Shown here one piece after another: positions 32,390 through 41,229 of a DNA stretch of 54,196 bases. The position numbers and the translations under genes were made by a program. The first letter of the stretch is position 1. Each line of letters begins with the position of its first letter. The notes under the pieces are model-generated. The model was not told the DNA's origin and did no database searches. It saw only the letters and a list, made by a program, of their open reading frames with translations. The DNA is from an uncultured Kiritimatiellota bacterium (GTDB lineage Bacteria > Verrucomicrobiota > Kiritimatiellia > RFP12 > DVOR01): the NCBI GenBank assembly GCA_944389545.1, contig CALXMT010000016.1, positions 1 to 54,196 of the forward strand. Direction: 5' to 3'.

Positions 32390-33825
32390 TGGCGGCGACG
32401 ACGCGGGCCTCGAAGGAGTTGGCGCGCTTCCCGGTGGGGAGCCTGCTGTGGAAGTATTCGTTGCCGGCCATCATCGGGATGTTGGTGATGGCGCTCTACA
32501 ACGTGGTGGACCGTCTCTACGTGGGGCGGTGCGTGGGGCCGACGGGGTTGGCGGGCTTCTCGCTGACCTTCCCGCCGATGATGGTGATGTTGGCCTTCGG
32601 CCTGCTCTTGGGCGTGGGGACGGCCACGCGCATCTCCATCGCGATGGGGCAAGGCAAACGCAGCGTGGCGCAGTGTTATCTGGGCCAGGCGGTTTTCATC
32701 TACCTGATTCTCTCCTTCATCTTCTATCCGCTCTGCGCGCTCTTCGTGGAGCCGCTCTTGGCGTGGACGGGCGGGACGCCCACGACCATCCCGGTGGCGG
32801 CGGGCTATCTGCGCATTGTCTTCTGTTGCGCCATCTTCCAGTATCTGAGCTTTGGTCTGAACCACACGATGCGCGCGGAGGGCTATCCCACCAAGGCCCT
32901 CATGACGATGCTCATCGGGGCGGTGCTCAACGCCATCCTCGACCCCTTCTTTATCTTCAAGGAGGTGCCGCTCTACTTCTTCACGGTCCCCGGCCTGGGG
33001 ATGGAGGTGAAGGGCGCGGCGGTGGCGACGGTGCTGGCACAGGCGGTCTCGATGGTCTGGGTGCTGGCGCACTTCCTGCGCAAGAACGCGGGGGTGCGGT
33101 TGCGTCCCGGCTTTGTGCGGCTCTATCGTCCGCTGATTTGGGGCGTGATTGTGGCGGGGCTGCCGCCCTTCGCGCTGAACCTGGTGGGCAGCGGCATCAC
33201 CGCGCTCTACAACGTGCTCTTCAAGTTCTATGCGCCGACCGAGGCCATCGCCGCGCGGGAAATCGCGACCATCGGCATTGTGATGACGGTGCAGATGCTC
33301 ATCTGCATGCCGGTGCTTGGCGTGGCGCAGGGGATGCAGCCCATCCTGGGCTTCAACTACGGCGCGCGCAACTACCGCCGGATGCGGCAGACCTTCAACC
33401 TCGCGGCTTGGTGGGGTGGGGGCTACATCGCCGTGATGTCCGCCCTCGTGTTGATTTTCCGCCGTCCGCTCTTCCTGCTGTTCTGCAAGGAAGAGGCCGC
33501 AGGCGACCTGTTGGCGGTGGGGCCGTCGGAAATGGCGGTCTTCTTCTGCGGCTTCACCTTCGTGGGCTATGCCATCCTGGTGGGGCAATACTTCCAGAGC
33601 ATCGGCCGTGGCGGCGTGGCGTTGGCCATGAGCCTCTCGCGCCAGTGCTTCCTGTTGGTGCCGCTGATGCTCCTGCTGCCGCGCGTGATGGAACCACACC
33701 TGGGCGTGTGGTGGGCCGCGCCGATCTCCGATGTTTTGTCCGTGCTCATTGCGTTGGGCTTCCACCTCCATGAGCGCCGCCGCCTGAACCGTCTTATCGC
33801 CGCGCAGGAAGCCGCCTGCGCCTGA
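32389..33825 (+). CDS. MATE-family efflux transporter
   Basis: 478 residues from ATG 32389 (a GTG one codon earlier is possible). Twelve predicted membrane segments in two halves. Family stretches: YSLPAIIGMLVMALYNVVDRLYVGRCVG (start of the first half), GVGTATRISIAMGQGKR, LGVAQGMQPILGFNYGARNY in the second half. It is an inner-membrane multidrug/cation antiporter; substrate not predictable. The second gene of a three-gene operon with rpe and a thioredoxin-like protein, a mix suggesting simple cotranscription rather than one pathway. Confidence 0.92.
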   Translation: MAATTRASKELARFPVGSLLWKYSLPAIIGMLVMALYNVVDRLYVGRCVGPTGLAGFSLTFPPMMVMLAFGLLLGVGTATRISIAMGQGKRSVAQCYLGQAVFIYLILSFIFYPLCALFVEPLLAWTGGTPTTIPVAAGYLRIVFCCAIFQYLSFGLNHTMRAEGYPTKALMTMLIGAVLNAILDPFFIFKEVPLYFFTVPGLGMEVKGAAVATVLAQAVSMVWVLAHFLRKNAGVRLRPGFVRLYRPLIWGVIVAGLPPFALNLVGSGITALYNVLFKFYAPTEAIAAREIATIGIVMTVQMLICMPVLGVAQGMQPILGFNYGARNYRRMRQTFNLAAWWGGGYIAVMSALVLIFRRPLFLLFCKEEAAGDLLAVGPSEMAVFFCGFTFVGYAILVGQYFQSIGRGGVALAMSLSRQCFLLVPLMLLLPRVMEPHLGVWWAAPISDVLSVLIALGFHLHERRRLNRLIAAQEAACA

Positions 33826-33842
33826 CCCAAGGAGGAACCGCC

Positions 33843-35498
33843 ATGCGCCTTGCCGCCACCCTCGTCGCGCTTTGCCTTGCCGCCGCGCTCCATGCCGAAT
33901 CCCTGCCCATCGAGGCCCTGCCCATCGAGGCCCTGCCCGCGGACTTCCTGCGCGGCGAACGCCCCGCCGCCTGGCCCGAGGACGAGGTCACCGTGGTGGA
34001 ATGTTGGGCCCGTTGGTGCGGTCCTTGCGTCCGCGCCATGCCCCATCTCGAGGAACTCCACCAAGAACTGAAGGACGAAGGCGTCCATATCATCGGACTC
34101 AACGTTTGGGACCGCGGCACCGACGCTGAAATCCTCGACTTCCTCTCCAAGCAACCCACGCCTCCGACCTACGCCATCGCCATCGATCGCGCGGGCGCCC
34201 TGCCCAAGCGCCTCGGCGTCAAGGGCATCCCCCACGCCATCGTCGTCCGCGAAGGCGAAATCGTCTGGCAGGGCCACCCCGCCTCCCTCACCGTCGAGAA
34301 ACTCCGCGCCTGGCGCGACGAACGCAAGGCCAAGGTCGAGCAAAAGGCTGACCCCCTGGCCGCCACCCTTGACCTCGAAGCCCAGGCCGATGCCGCCGCC
34401 GCCAAGGGCGATTGGGTCGCCGCCGTGGACTTGCAGCGCCGCGCCCTCGCCGCCCATCCCCTCGCCGCGAAGGCCGGCCGGCTTCCCTCCTTTGACGGCG
34501 CCGCGCCCGTGCTCCCCAAGCTTGATCCTCCGGCTCCCACCGCCACCTCCGCCGAGGGTGACGCCGCCCCCTACGCCACGCTCCTCGGCGCGCCCCTCCC
34601 TGCCGACGATGTGCCCACCGTCTTGGCCTACTGGCCCAATCCCTTCTGGATCGCCAAGCTCAACTGGACGACCCTCTCCACGTTCCCCGACCGCCGCGTC
34701 GACAAGGCCCTCCCTTACGCCCACCGCACCATCGTCGTCATGCCCGACCATACCCGGCTCCATCTGGAGAAGCTCCTTGCGCCGTTGGCCTGGCGTGGCA
34801 TCGACCTCCGCTTTGTTCCCGGCGACCCCCGCGACCTCTTCGGTTTCAACGGCCGGAACGACCCGCCCTTCATTGCTTACTTCCGCGGCGGGCGCCTGCT
34901 CTGGAAGGGCCCGCTTGAAGTGATGCCCGCCGCGCTCCGCGCCCCAACGCCGCCCGCCGACCCCGAGGCGCTTCAGACCGCCCTTGCCGCCGAGAAGGAG
35001 ACCCAAGACTTCTTCGGTGCGCTCTTCCGCGAGCTTCGCACGGCAGATGCCGCCACCCGAGACGCATGGTTGCGTGAGGCCGCCAAGCGCCCCATTCCCC
35101 GTGGGTGGGGCACCTTGTTGGTGCCGCAGTTCCTCGCCACCCCCTACCAGGCCAAAGACCTCTCCGAGGGCAAGCGCCGTCTGGCTTGGGCCATGAAGAC
35201 CTTCCACAACGACCCCGGCGCGCTGGAGATGCTCCGTAAGGTCATCGACGCCTGGCCCGAACTTTCCCTCGAATCCGCTGCCGAGCGCAGCCGCATCGCC
35301 GAACGCCTCGGCGAACTCAACGACCGCGATGAGCCCGCCTACGCGCAGGCTTGGTTCGCCGTCGCCGCCGAGGAGGCCGAGCGCGCCGGCGACACCGCCC
35401 GCGCCAAGATGCTCTATGGCCGCGCCCTCGATGTCTCCCCCGCCGCCTGCCGCTTGCGTCAATTCCAGTCCAAGCTCCCCGCCCTCCCCACCCGCTGA
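33843..35498 (+). CDS. Secreted thioredoxin-fold protein (TlpA-like) with helical C-terminal extension
   Basis: 551 residues. Signal peptide MRLAATLVALCLAAALHA. A short tandem repeat LPIEA-LPIEA-LP follows, encoded by a duplicated 15-base unit. The thioredoxin domain has WARWCGPC (residues 55-62, active pair Cys59/Cys62) and VKGIPHAIVV with the cis-Pro, as in TlpA/ResA periplasmic reductases. After about residue 165 comes a longer region with a degenerate second alpha/beta segment (VLAYWPNPFWIAKLNWTTLST; TIVVMPDHTRLHLEKLL) and a helical, TPR-like end (RLGELNDRDEPAYAQAWFAVAAEEAERAGDTARAKMLYGRAL). GGAGG lies 7 bases before the ATG. Likely periplasmic. Confidence 0.85.
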   Translation: MRLAATLVALCLAAALHAESLPIEALPIEALPADFLRGERPAAWPEDEVTVVECWARWCGPCVRAMPHLEELHQELKDEGVHIIGLNVWDRGTDAEILDFLSKQPTPPTYAIAIDRAGALPKRLGVKGIPHAIVVREGEIVWQGHPASLTVEKLRAWRDERKAKVEQKADPLAATLDLEAQADAAAAKGDWVAAVDLQRRALAAHPLAAKAGRLPSFDGAAPVLPKLDPPAPTATSAEGDAAPYATLLGAPLPADDVPTVLAYWPNPFWIAKLNWTTLSTFPDRRVDKALPYAHRTIVVMPDHTRLHLEKLLAPLAWRGIDLRFVPGDPRDLFGFNGRNDPPFIAYFRGGRLLWKGPLEVMPAALRAPTPPADPEALQTALAAEKETQDFFGALFRELRTADAATRDAWLREAAKRPIPRGWGTLLVPQFLATPYQAKDLSEGKRRLAWAMKTFHNDPGALEMLRKVIDAWPELSLESAAERSRIAERLGELNDRDEPAYAQAWFAVAAEEAERAGDTARAKMLYGRALDVSPAACRLRQFQSKLPALPTR

Positions 35499-35504
35499 TG
35501 GGCG

Positions 35505-35605
35505 GCATTGCCGCCCCGGAGAACGGAGCGTGCAGCGGCGAAGCCGCAAACCTTCCACGGCCACAGAGAACGGAGAACAGAACGCGCGACAAGCGCGCGA
35601 CGAAC
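35505..35605. repeat. GGAGAACGG-type repeat after the thioredoxin gene
   Basis: GGCGGCATTGCCGCCCC hairpin, GGAGAACGGAGCGTGC, GCGGCGAAGCCGC, and ACAGAGAACGGAGAACAG runs with GCGCGCGACAAGCGCGC. These are the same modules as in the tolC-like gene and at 42.8 and 54.1 kb. Confidence 0.75.
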
Positions 35606-35616
35606 AAAGTCCTGTA

Positions 35617-35653
35617 AGAGGCGTGGCAAGCCCTGCTCGCCATGCCTCTTTTT
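35617..35653 (+). terminator. Terminator of the rpe operon
   Basis: AAGAGGCGTGGC (35617-35628) pairs with GCCATGCCTCTT (35639-35650) with one G-T wobble, followed by a T-run ending at 35653. Confidence 0.85.
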
Positions 35654-35659
35654 ATATAA

Positions 35660-36016
35660 CCGCGAAGACGCAAATCTTACAGGAAAGATGGGGCGCTAAC
35701 GCCGGGCGCACAGTCGTGCGCCCTCCCGCGCCCCATTTTCCTGCGCAATAACAAGCTTGAAGCGCGAAGCCGATGGGCGGGAGGGAGCGATCAGCGGGCG
35801 TTTAGCCCGCAAAGCGACCGGCGTTAACCCATCTGGCTTCGCACGTGCCGGCGTCCTTGCGGAAAAAGGTGCCATCCAGGCAATGTGGACTTTCCCGCGA
35901 AAACAAGAGAAACGCAAGGGATGGGCACGGTAGTGAGGCCCAACGGGTCGAACGGTGAAGTGCCCAGGCCCTTGCGTTCCTTCGTGTCTTCGTGGAAAAC
36001 TCTCGGGCGTTATTGG
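35660..36016. repeat. Composite repeat element, reversed orientation
   Basis: Contains, reversed relative to the 13 kb and 22 kb copies, the GCAGGAAA hairpin (35680-35746, inner stem GCGCAC/GTGCGC) and the GCGAAGCC...GATGGGC hairpin (about 35760-35850). Then come the CGCAAGGGATGGGCAC ... GTGCCCAGGCCCTTGCG hairpin (35914-35978) and a degraded terminal repeat CTCTCGGGCGTTATTGG ending at 36016, which overlaps the last codons of the PHP gene. Confidence 0.78.
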
Positions 36017-37035
36017 ATGGCCGGGCGGAGGGTCTCGGAGAGGGGGAGGCCCAGCTCATCGAGGGTGCGGAGGTGGGGAAGCAGGTCGGCGATGTCGCGG
36101 GTGACGTGGGCGTCGGTGCCGAGGGAGATGCGGGTGCCCTCTTCGAGGCAGGCACGGAAGAAGTCGAGCTCGAAGGGGTTCTTGTGGTGGTTGATCTCGG
36201 CGGCGATGCCGGCCTGGGCAAGCATACGGGCGACGGGACGGTAGAGGTGGCGGGGCACGGGGAGGCCGGCCCAGGGGAAGTAGCGGAAGGGGTGGGCGAG
36301 GATGGCGATGGGCATGGTCAAGAGCCGCTCGACATCGCGCAACCAAGCGCTCTCGATTTCGGCTTGGGTGGCGCCGGGGGTGAGTCCTTCGACCTCATGG
36401 ACGGCGCCGATGAGGTAGTCCCAGCCCTCCAGGTCCTCGGGAGCCAGGCAGAAGCGTCCGCCGCCGAAGAGGTCGACCTCCAACCCAAAACGGACGCGGG
36501 GGCCGAGGAGCGGGCGCAGGGATTTGACCCATTCGCGGTAGGCGGCCATGCGTCCACGCCCGGGGGTGGCCCAGACCTGCTCGACGAAGGCAGGGTTGCC
36601 CTGCCAGCGGAACTTGAGGGCATCGCCGGGGAAGTAGAGCGCGAAGGCGTGTTCCGAGAAGCCCTGCGTCTCAACACCCAGCGCGAGGGAGAGGGCGGCG
36701 GCGTCCTGCAGGTCGATGCCACGCCCGCAGTAGGCGAATTGGGTGTGGGCGTGCCAATCGTGGAGGCCGGCGGGGAGGCGGAGGTCGAGGGGAACCTCCG
36801 CGAGGAAGGCGGTGAAGGGGTCGTCGGAATCGGGGGTGGGACCCTCGACGCAAGGAAGCCCCTGCCGGGCGGCCTCGCCGATGAACCGCGCGCGCAAGGC
36901 GGGGTCAAGCCCGCGAGGAAGTACGATGCGGTTGGGCGAAGCGCCGGCGGCATGCGCGGCCTTGAGGGCCTTGTCGAGCAAGAAGAGCCCGAAGGGGGAG
37001 GCGGTCAGCGCAGGGGTGAGGAGGATGGCGTCCAT
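36010..37035 (-). CDS. PHP-domain phosphoesterase, histidinol-phosphatase-like
   Basis: 341 residues. The PHP metal-binding motifs appear in order: HDWHAHTQ (92-99), GFSEHA, GLEVDLF, GAVHEVEG, LAHPFRYF, EINHHKNP and GTDAH near the end. These define a trinuclear-metal PHP hydrolase like HisK-type histidinol phosphatase. About 90 residues precede the PHP domain (LLTPALTASPFGLFLLDKALKAAHAAG...), which is unusual. No his genes are nearby, so the substrate is open. The last codons (PAIQ) overlap the decayed repeat end, suggesting the C-terminus was set by repeat insertion. It is separated by 19 bases from the TPR gene upstream. Confidence 0.85.
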   Translation of the reverse strand: MDAILLTPALTASPFGLFLLDKALKAAHAAGASPNRIVLPRGLDPALRARFIGEAARQGLPCVEGPTPDSDDPFTAFLAEVPLDLRLPAGLHDWHAHTQFAYCGRGIDLQDAAALSLALGVETQGFSEHAFALYFPGDALKFRWQGNPAFVEQVWATPGRGRMAAYREWVKSLRPLLGPRVRFGLEVDLFGGGRFCLAPEDLEGWDYLIGAVHEVEGLTPGATQAEIESAWLRDVERLLTMPIAILAHPFRYFPWAGLPVPRHLYRPVARMLAQAGIAAEINHHKNPFELDFFRACLEEGTRISLGTDAHVTRDIADLLPHLRTLDELGLPLSETLRPAIQ

Positions 37036-37054
37036 GGCTTTGGGTCAGGTTGCC

Positions 37055-40000
37055 TCAGTTTCCGAGCCCGGCGCGGAAGGCGTCGTAGTCGGCGCGGGAG
37101 AAGGCGTCGAGGTCGTTGTAGCGGGGGCGGACTTCCTCCAGCATCTGCTTGGCCTCGGCGGTCTTGCCGCGTGCGGCGAGGAGCTTGGCGCGGGTGAGGA
37201 CGAAGCGGGGGTCGACGGGCTGATTGGGGGCGACTTGCTGGGAGATGGCGAAGGCCTGCCCGAGCGCCGATTCGGCGTTCGCGAGGTCGCCCTTGCCGAG
37301 GTAGGCGGAGGCGGCGGTCTCGTGGGCGACGGCGAGTTCGGGGGCGAGGCGGATGGCCTCGTTGGCGGCGGCGATGGCGTCCTCCCAACGGTTGGTTCGG
37401 CGATAGGCCTCGGCGAGGTCGTTGTAGGCCGCGGGGGCGTAGGGCATGCGGGAGTCCTGGACGGCGGCGCGGCGGAGGTAGACAATGGCGTCTTGAGGAC
37501 GGTTGTCGATGAGGGCATTGGACCCCATGGCGTAGTTGGCGAAGGGGAAGGTGGGGTCGTAGCTCAAGAACTCCTTGGCGTGGACGCCGAGGGTGACGCG
37601 GTCATCCAAGCGGAGGTCGAGCTCCAGGATGGCGTTGCGGACGGGCTCGTTTTCGGGGCGGACCTTGAGGGCGTTGAGGAAGGCCTCGCGGGCATCCTTG
37701 AGGTTGCCTTCGGCGAGGGCGACCTGCGCCTGGACGACGTAGAGATAATAGTTGTCGCGATTGTTCGGATCGGCGCGGCCCGTGTTCTTGGCCCGCTCCT
37801 CGGCCCGCTTCTCGATGGCGACTTTGAGGCGCGTGAGGGTGACGTCGCGGACGGCTTGGAGGTCACCGCGGCTGATTTGAAGGGCGGCCAAGAAGGTGAT
37901 GGCGTCGAGGTCGTCGTTGTGGGCTTTGTCGTCCTTGGAGGGTTTGGTTTCGAGGTAACGATCGAGCGCCTGGCCGGCCAGTTCGGTTTCGCCGGTGACG
38001 GCGTGGAGGAGGGCGCGCTCGAAGGTGAAGGCGTTCGGATCGCCCAGGGACTCACCCTGGAGGATGGCATCGCGGAGGGCGTTGATGTTGTTGTCCTGGA
38101 GGTGGAGGCGGGCGAGGTTGCGGAGGGCTTCCGTCTTGGCCTCGATGAGTTGCTCGCGGGTGGGGAGTTGCGCGTTGGGTTCGGCCTTCAGGGCCTCCGG
38201 GTCGTCGAGCAGGGCGAGGGCGGCGTCGGCGTTGCGGAGGATCTCGTTGAACTTGGCGATCGCCTCGCCGCGACGGGCGGGGTCGTTGGCGGCGGCCTGG
38301 AGGTCGGCGGCCAGGATTTGGCCGGGGTTCTGCAGGAGCGCGGCGGATTGGTCACGGACGTTCTCGGCGATCCGGCGGAGCGTGGTGACGGCCTCCTGCG
38401 CACGGATGTTGCGGGCGTATTGAACGACGAAGGCCTGGAGCAGGGGCTGCAGGGGGAGGTTGCCCTGCTCGATGCGGATTTCCTCGAAGGAGAGGATGCG
38501 CTTTTCCTCGCGGGAGCGGTTGTAGAAGGCGATGAGGTCGGCTTCGCAACGGTCGCGCAGGGGCTCATCGCCGCCACGGACGGCGAAGTCGTGGAGGAAG
38601 ATGAGGGCGGAGAGGTTGTTGGGGTCGAAGGCGTGGACCTTGAGGAGGAGGGCCTTGGCGGCGTCGGCCTCGCCGGAGACGGCCAGGGCGAAGGCGGTGT
38701 TGACCGCGGAGGCGGAGAGGCGGCTCCGGAGATTGTCGGCGAAGATGTCGAGCACCGGGCCGGCGGCCGTCTCGAGCGTCTTGCTCAGCGAGGGGACGGT
38801 CGCGGTGAGGTCTTCCGGCACGGCGAGGTTCTCGCGGCGCACCTGCTGATTCGGCGCCAGACGGTAGATCAACCCCTCAGGGAGCAGATTGTTGTTGAAG
38901 AGGCGCTGGGTGAAGTTGGTCTTAGAGGGGTCGCGGGAAGAGGCGAGGAAGCCGGGCGAGAGGAAGGCCAGGTGTTCGTAGACGGCCTGCGGGTCGCGGT
39001 TGAACCAGGCCTGCAGGAAGGCGAGGAAGCCGAAGTCATGGAGCCAGAGGCGAAGGTCCTCGCGGTAGGAGCCGTTGATGAAGTCGGCTTTGTCGAAGGC
39101 GGCGATGAGGGCCTCGCGGTCGTCCACGTGAAGAATCGTGGGCTTTTTGTCGCGCGTGGCGGCACGAAGGGCGAGATAGGGGTCGAGCTCGCCATCGACC
39201 AAGAGCCAGTCTTCGCCGACGGCATCCAGGATGGAATCGGCGGCCTCACGGGAGAGGCCTTGGGCGGTTTTGACGTCCTCCACGGACAACAACGACCAGA
39301 GCCCCCCGCGATCAAAGGCGGCGGCGTTGGCCTTGTTTTGGGGAATCGTGACGGTCGCGTCGCGCGGCACGGTGCGCAACGTGAGGAAGCTCCCGCCGAT
39401 TAAGACGATCAGGGCGAGGGGAAGCGCAACGAAGGCCGCCTTGCGGGCAATGTGGCGGCAGAACGTCCGATCGACGCCCTCCGGCGGGGTGCGGACCAGG
39501 GCGAAGAGGGCCAGCGCACCGCAGGCGGCGCCAAACCCAAGCGCCACGCAGACAATCGGGACAAGGGGATAGGCATCGGCCCATTCCGGGGCCAAGGCGC
39601 TCGGGGAAACGGCGATGGGCAGCGCGGCGACCAGGGAGAGGATCAGGAGGCTGTAGACCGTGACGACGGCCGAGGGCGTGCGGGTGTTGGCGCCGGCCGT
39701 GCCGATGACGAAGGTCGCGAGCACCCCCGGGACCAGGCCAAAGAGGGCCATGAGAATCCACGGGCCGTCCCGGAAGAAGCCGACGATGTCGTAGGCCAGA
39801 CCGGCCCCATGGCCGGCGATGCCGTTGAGGAAGGTGGCCGAAGTGGCGCCAAGCAAGCAGCAGGTGAGCGCGAAGCCAACGGCGGCGGGAAGCACCAAGG
39901 CGCGCAGATAGCTCCTGATGGAGAGGCGTTCGCGCGCGAAGAAGAAGCCCACGATGAGGGCGATGGTGAGGATGGGCGCCAACAGCAGGAGCTCGGCGGA

Positions 40001-40549
40001 CTCCATGGCAATGAGGCCGATGAGGCCGGCCGCGGCACCCATGCGAATGGCACTGCCGTTGAAGGCCGTGCGGAGGACCAGGAGCGCGGCAGCAAGCGCC
40101 AGGAAGAGGTCGAAGGTCTGCCACTGGAAGTGGGTGGCGGCACGGAAGAAGGCCGGGGCTAAGAGGCAGGCCAGGGCGGTGGCGGGGACGGCGGTGGCGA
40201 TGGCCCAGGGCACGTGCGGCAGGGTGCGGGGTTCATCGTTGGCCAGCAGACGGAAGAGTCCGCCCACCACGGCGCAGGCCAGCGCCACGCTCAGCGCGCC
40301 AAAGACGGCCGAGGCGACATTCATGCCCCCGACGGCGATGGCGTCCGGCAGGCAGGACCCCAGCGCCGTGAAGAAGAGCCTGGCCAAGGGGTGCGACTGC
40401 CCCGCGTCGGGGAGCGCGCCAAGCGTCTGGGCCATGAACGCGGCCCCCTCGCCGGGGAAGACCCAAGTCGCGAGGCCCGCCAGGAAGAGAATCAGGGCGA
40501 CAAGGCCCCAAAGCAAGGGGGAAGCCAACAGGATGCGTACAATCTTCAT
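37055..40549 (-). CDS. Large membrane protein with C-terminal TPR repeats
   Basis: 1,164 residues. About the first 420 are a polytopic membrane domain with roughly ten hydrophobic segments (LLASPLLWGLVALILFLAGLATWVF; ALSVALACAVVGGLFRLL; ALIVGFFFARERL; FVALPLALIVLIGGSFLTL). The layout recalls DUF2723/glycosyltransferase-like membrane proteins, but I cannot confirm that. A periplasmic alpha-rich middle follows, then classic TPR units in the last 350 residues (NYYLYVVQAQVALAEGNLKDAREAFLNALKVRPEN; AYNDLAEAYRRTNRWEDAIAAANEAIRLAPELAVAHETAASAYLGKGDLANAESAL). The start overlaps the preceding gene by 4 bases. Probably part of an envelope assembly or glycan process; exact role unknown. Confidence 0.82.
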   Translation of the reverse strand: MKIVRILLASPLLWGLVALILFLAGLATWVFPGEGAAFMAQTLGALPDAGQSHPLARLFFTALGSCLPDAIAVGGMNVASAVFGALSVALACAVVGGLFRLLANDEPRTLPHVPWAIATAVPATALACLLAPAFFRAATHFQWQTFDLFLALAAALLVLRTAFNGSAIRMGAAAGLIGLIAMESAELLLLAPILTIALIVGFFFARERLSIRSYLRALVLPAAVGFALTCCLLGATSATFLNGIAGHGAGLAYDIVGFFRDGPWILMALFGLVPGVLATFVIGTAGANTRTPSAVVTVYSLLILSLVAALPIAVSPSALAPEWADAYPLVPIVCVALGFGAACGALALFALVRTPPEGVDRTFCRHIARKAAFVALPLALIVLIGGSFLTLRTVPRDATVTIPQNKANAAAFDRGGLWSLLSVEDVKTAQGLSREAADSILDAVGEDWLLVDGELDPYLALRAATRDKKPTILHVDDREALIAAFDKADFINGSYREDLRLWLHDFGFLAFLQAWFNRDPQAVYEHLAFLSPGFLASSRDPSKTNFTQRLFNNNLLPEGLIYRLAPNQQVRRENLAVPEDLTATVPSLSKTLETAAGPVLDIFADNLRSRLSASAVNTAFALAVSGEADAAKALLLKVHAFDPNNLSALIFLHDFAVRGGDEPLRDRCEADLIAFYNRSREEKRILSFEEIRIEQGNLPLQPLLQAFVVQYARNIRAQEAVTTLRRIAENVRDQSAALLQNPGQILAADLQAAANDPARRGEAIAKFNEILRNADAALALLDDPEALKAEPNAQLPTREQLIEAKTEALRNLARLHLQDNNINALRDAILQGESLGDPNAFTFERALLHAVTGETELAGQALDRYLETKPSKDDKAHNDDLDAITFLAALQISRGDLQAVRDVTLTRLKVAIEKRAEERAKNTGRADPNNRDNYYLYVVQAQVALAEGNLKDAREAFLNALKVRPENEPVRNAILELDLRLDDRVTLGVHAKEFLSYDPTFPFANYAMGSNALIDNRPQDAIVYLRRAAVQDSRMPYAPAAYNDLAEAYRRTNRWEDAIAAANEAIRLAPELAVAHETAASAYLGKGDLANAESALGQAFAISQQVAPNQPVDPRFVLTRAKLLAARGKTAEAKQMLEEVRPRYNDLDAFSRADYDAFRAGLGN

Positions 40550-41229
40550 GGGGTCACCTTTTCTGCCTGGGTTGAATCTGTCTGCTGTTCGTTTGGTTCC
40601 TCAACGCGATGCCACGTGCCTTCGTCACACACGAAGTCTTCGGGGGTCGCGCGGATGTCGTCGTCGGTGTTCGGGAGCTTGTCCGGTCCGCAAGAGAAGA
40701 AGATGGGCGCCTCGTAACGGGAGGCGGGCGCTTGGTAGACGTATTCCGTGCCCCAAGGGTCGGTGGGCGCCCAGTTGATGTAGGGGCCCTTCCAGCCATA
40801 GACGTGGTCGCGGTTGTGGGCCAGCGCGTAGAGACCTTGGCGGTCGTTGGGCCACTGCAGGGTGTGGACGCGGTAGTAGGTGAAGGCCTGGGCCGCGAGC
40901 TTGACGCTCCGCGTGGCGCGATTGATCATCATGAGCGTCTCGTCCGGGCGGCGCTTGACGGGCTTTTTGAGGACCGAGGTGATGGCCACGCCAAGGATCA
41001 AGAAGAGCATCAAGATGCCCAGCATGACGCGTGGCGACCGCAACACCCGCAAATCCACGCGGATTTCGTTGATGCGGCGGGCCGCGGCCTCACGGCGGAT
41101 GGCGTCGATCTTCCGCTTGGCCTCACGGCGCTCCTCGGCACTGCGCCAGCGAAGCCCGCGCACGGGCTCGGAGCGGGTCACGCGCAACGGGGGGCGCTTG
41201 GGGGTGGAAGAGGAATCCGGCGTGGTCAT
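40546..41229 (-). CDS. GspG-like (T2SS pseudopilin G C-terminal) domain protein
   Basis: 227 residues. A charged N-terminal coil (about 20-60) precedes one membrane segment (about 66-86, [15 protein letters not shown]). The periplasmic part matches the type II secretion G-pseudopilin C-terminus: QGLYALAHN ... [23 protein letters not shown] (about 131-167) and the Ca-binding-type [12 protein letters not shown]. The type IV pilin cleavage motif (G-FTLxE) is missing and the hydrophobic helix is internal, so this is not a normal pseudopilin but a membrane-anchored relative. It overlaps ruvB and the TPR gene by 4 bases each, so the three are translated together. Confidence 0.8.
   Translation of the reverse strand: MTTPDSSSTPKRPPLRVTRSEPVRGLRWRSAEERREAKRKIDAIRREAAARRINEIRVDLRVLRSPRVMLGILMLFLILGVAITSVLKKPVKRRPDETLMMINRATRSVKLAAQAFTYYRVHTLQWPNDRQGLYALAHNRDHVYGWKGPYINWAPTDPWGTEYVYQAPASRYEAPIFFSCGPDKLPNTDDDIRATPEDFVCDEGTWHRVEEPNEQQTDSTQAEKVTP

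Noticed and set aside
36743-39403. Plus-strand open frame of 886 codons opposite the TPR gene
   Set aside because: Gly/Glu/Val-rich antisense shadow; the minus strand has TPR and membrane segments.
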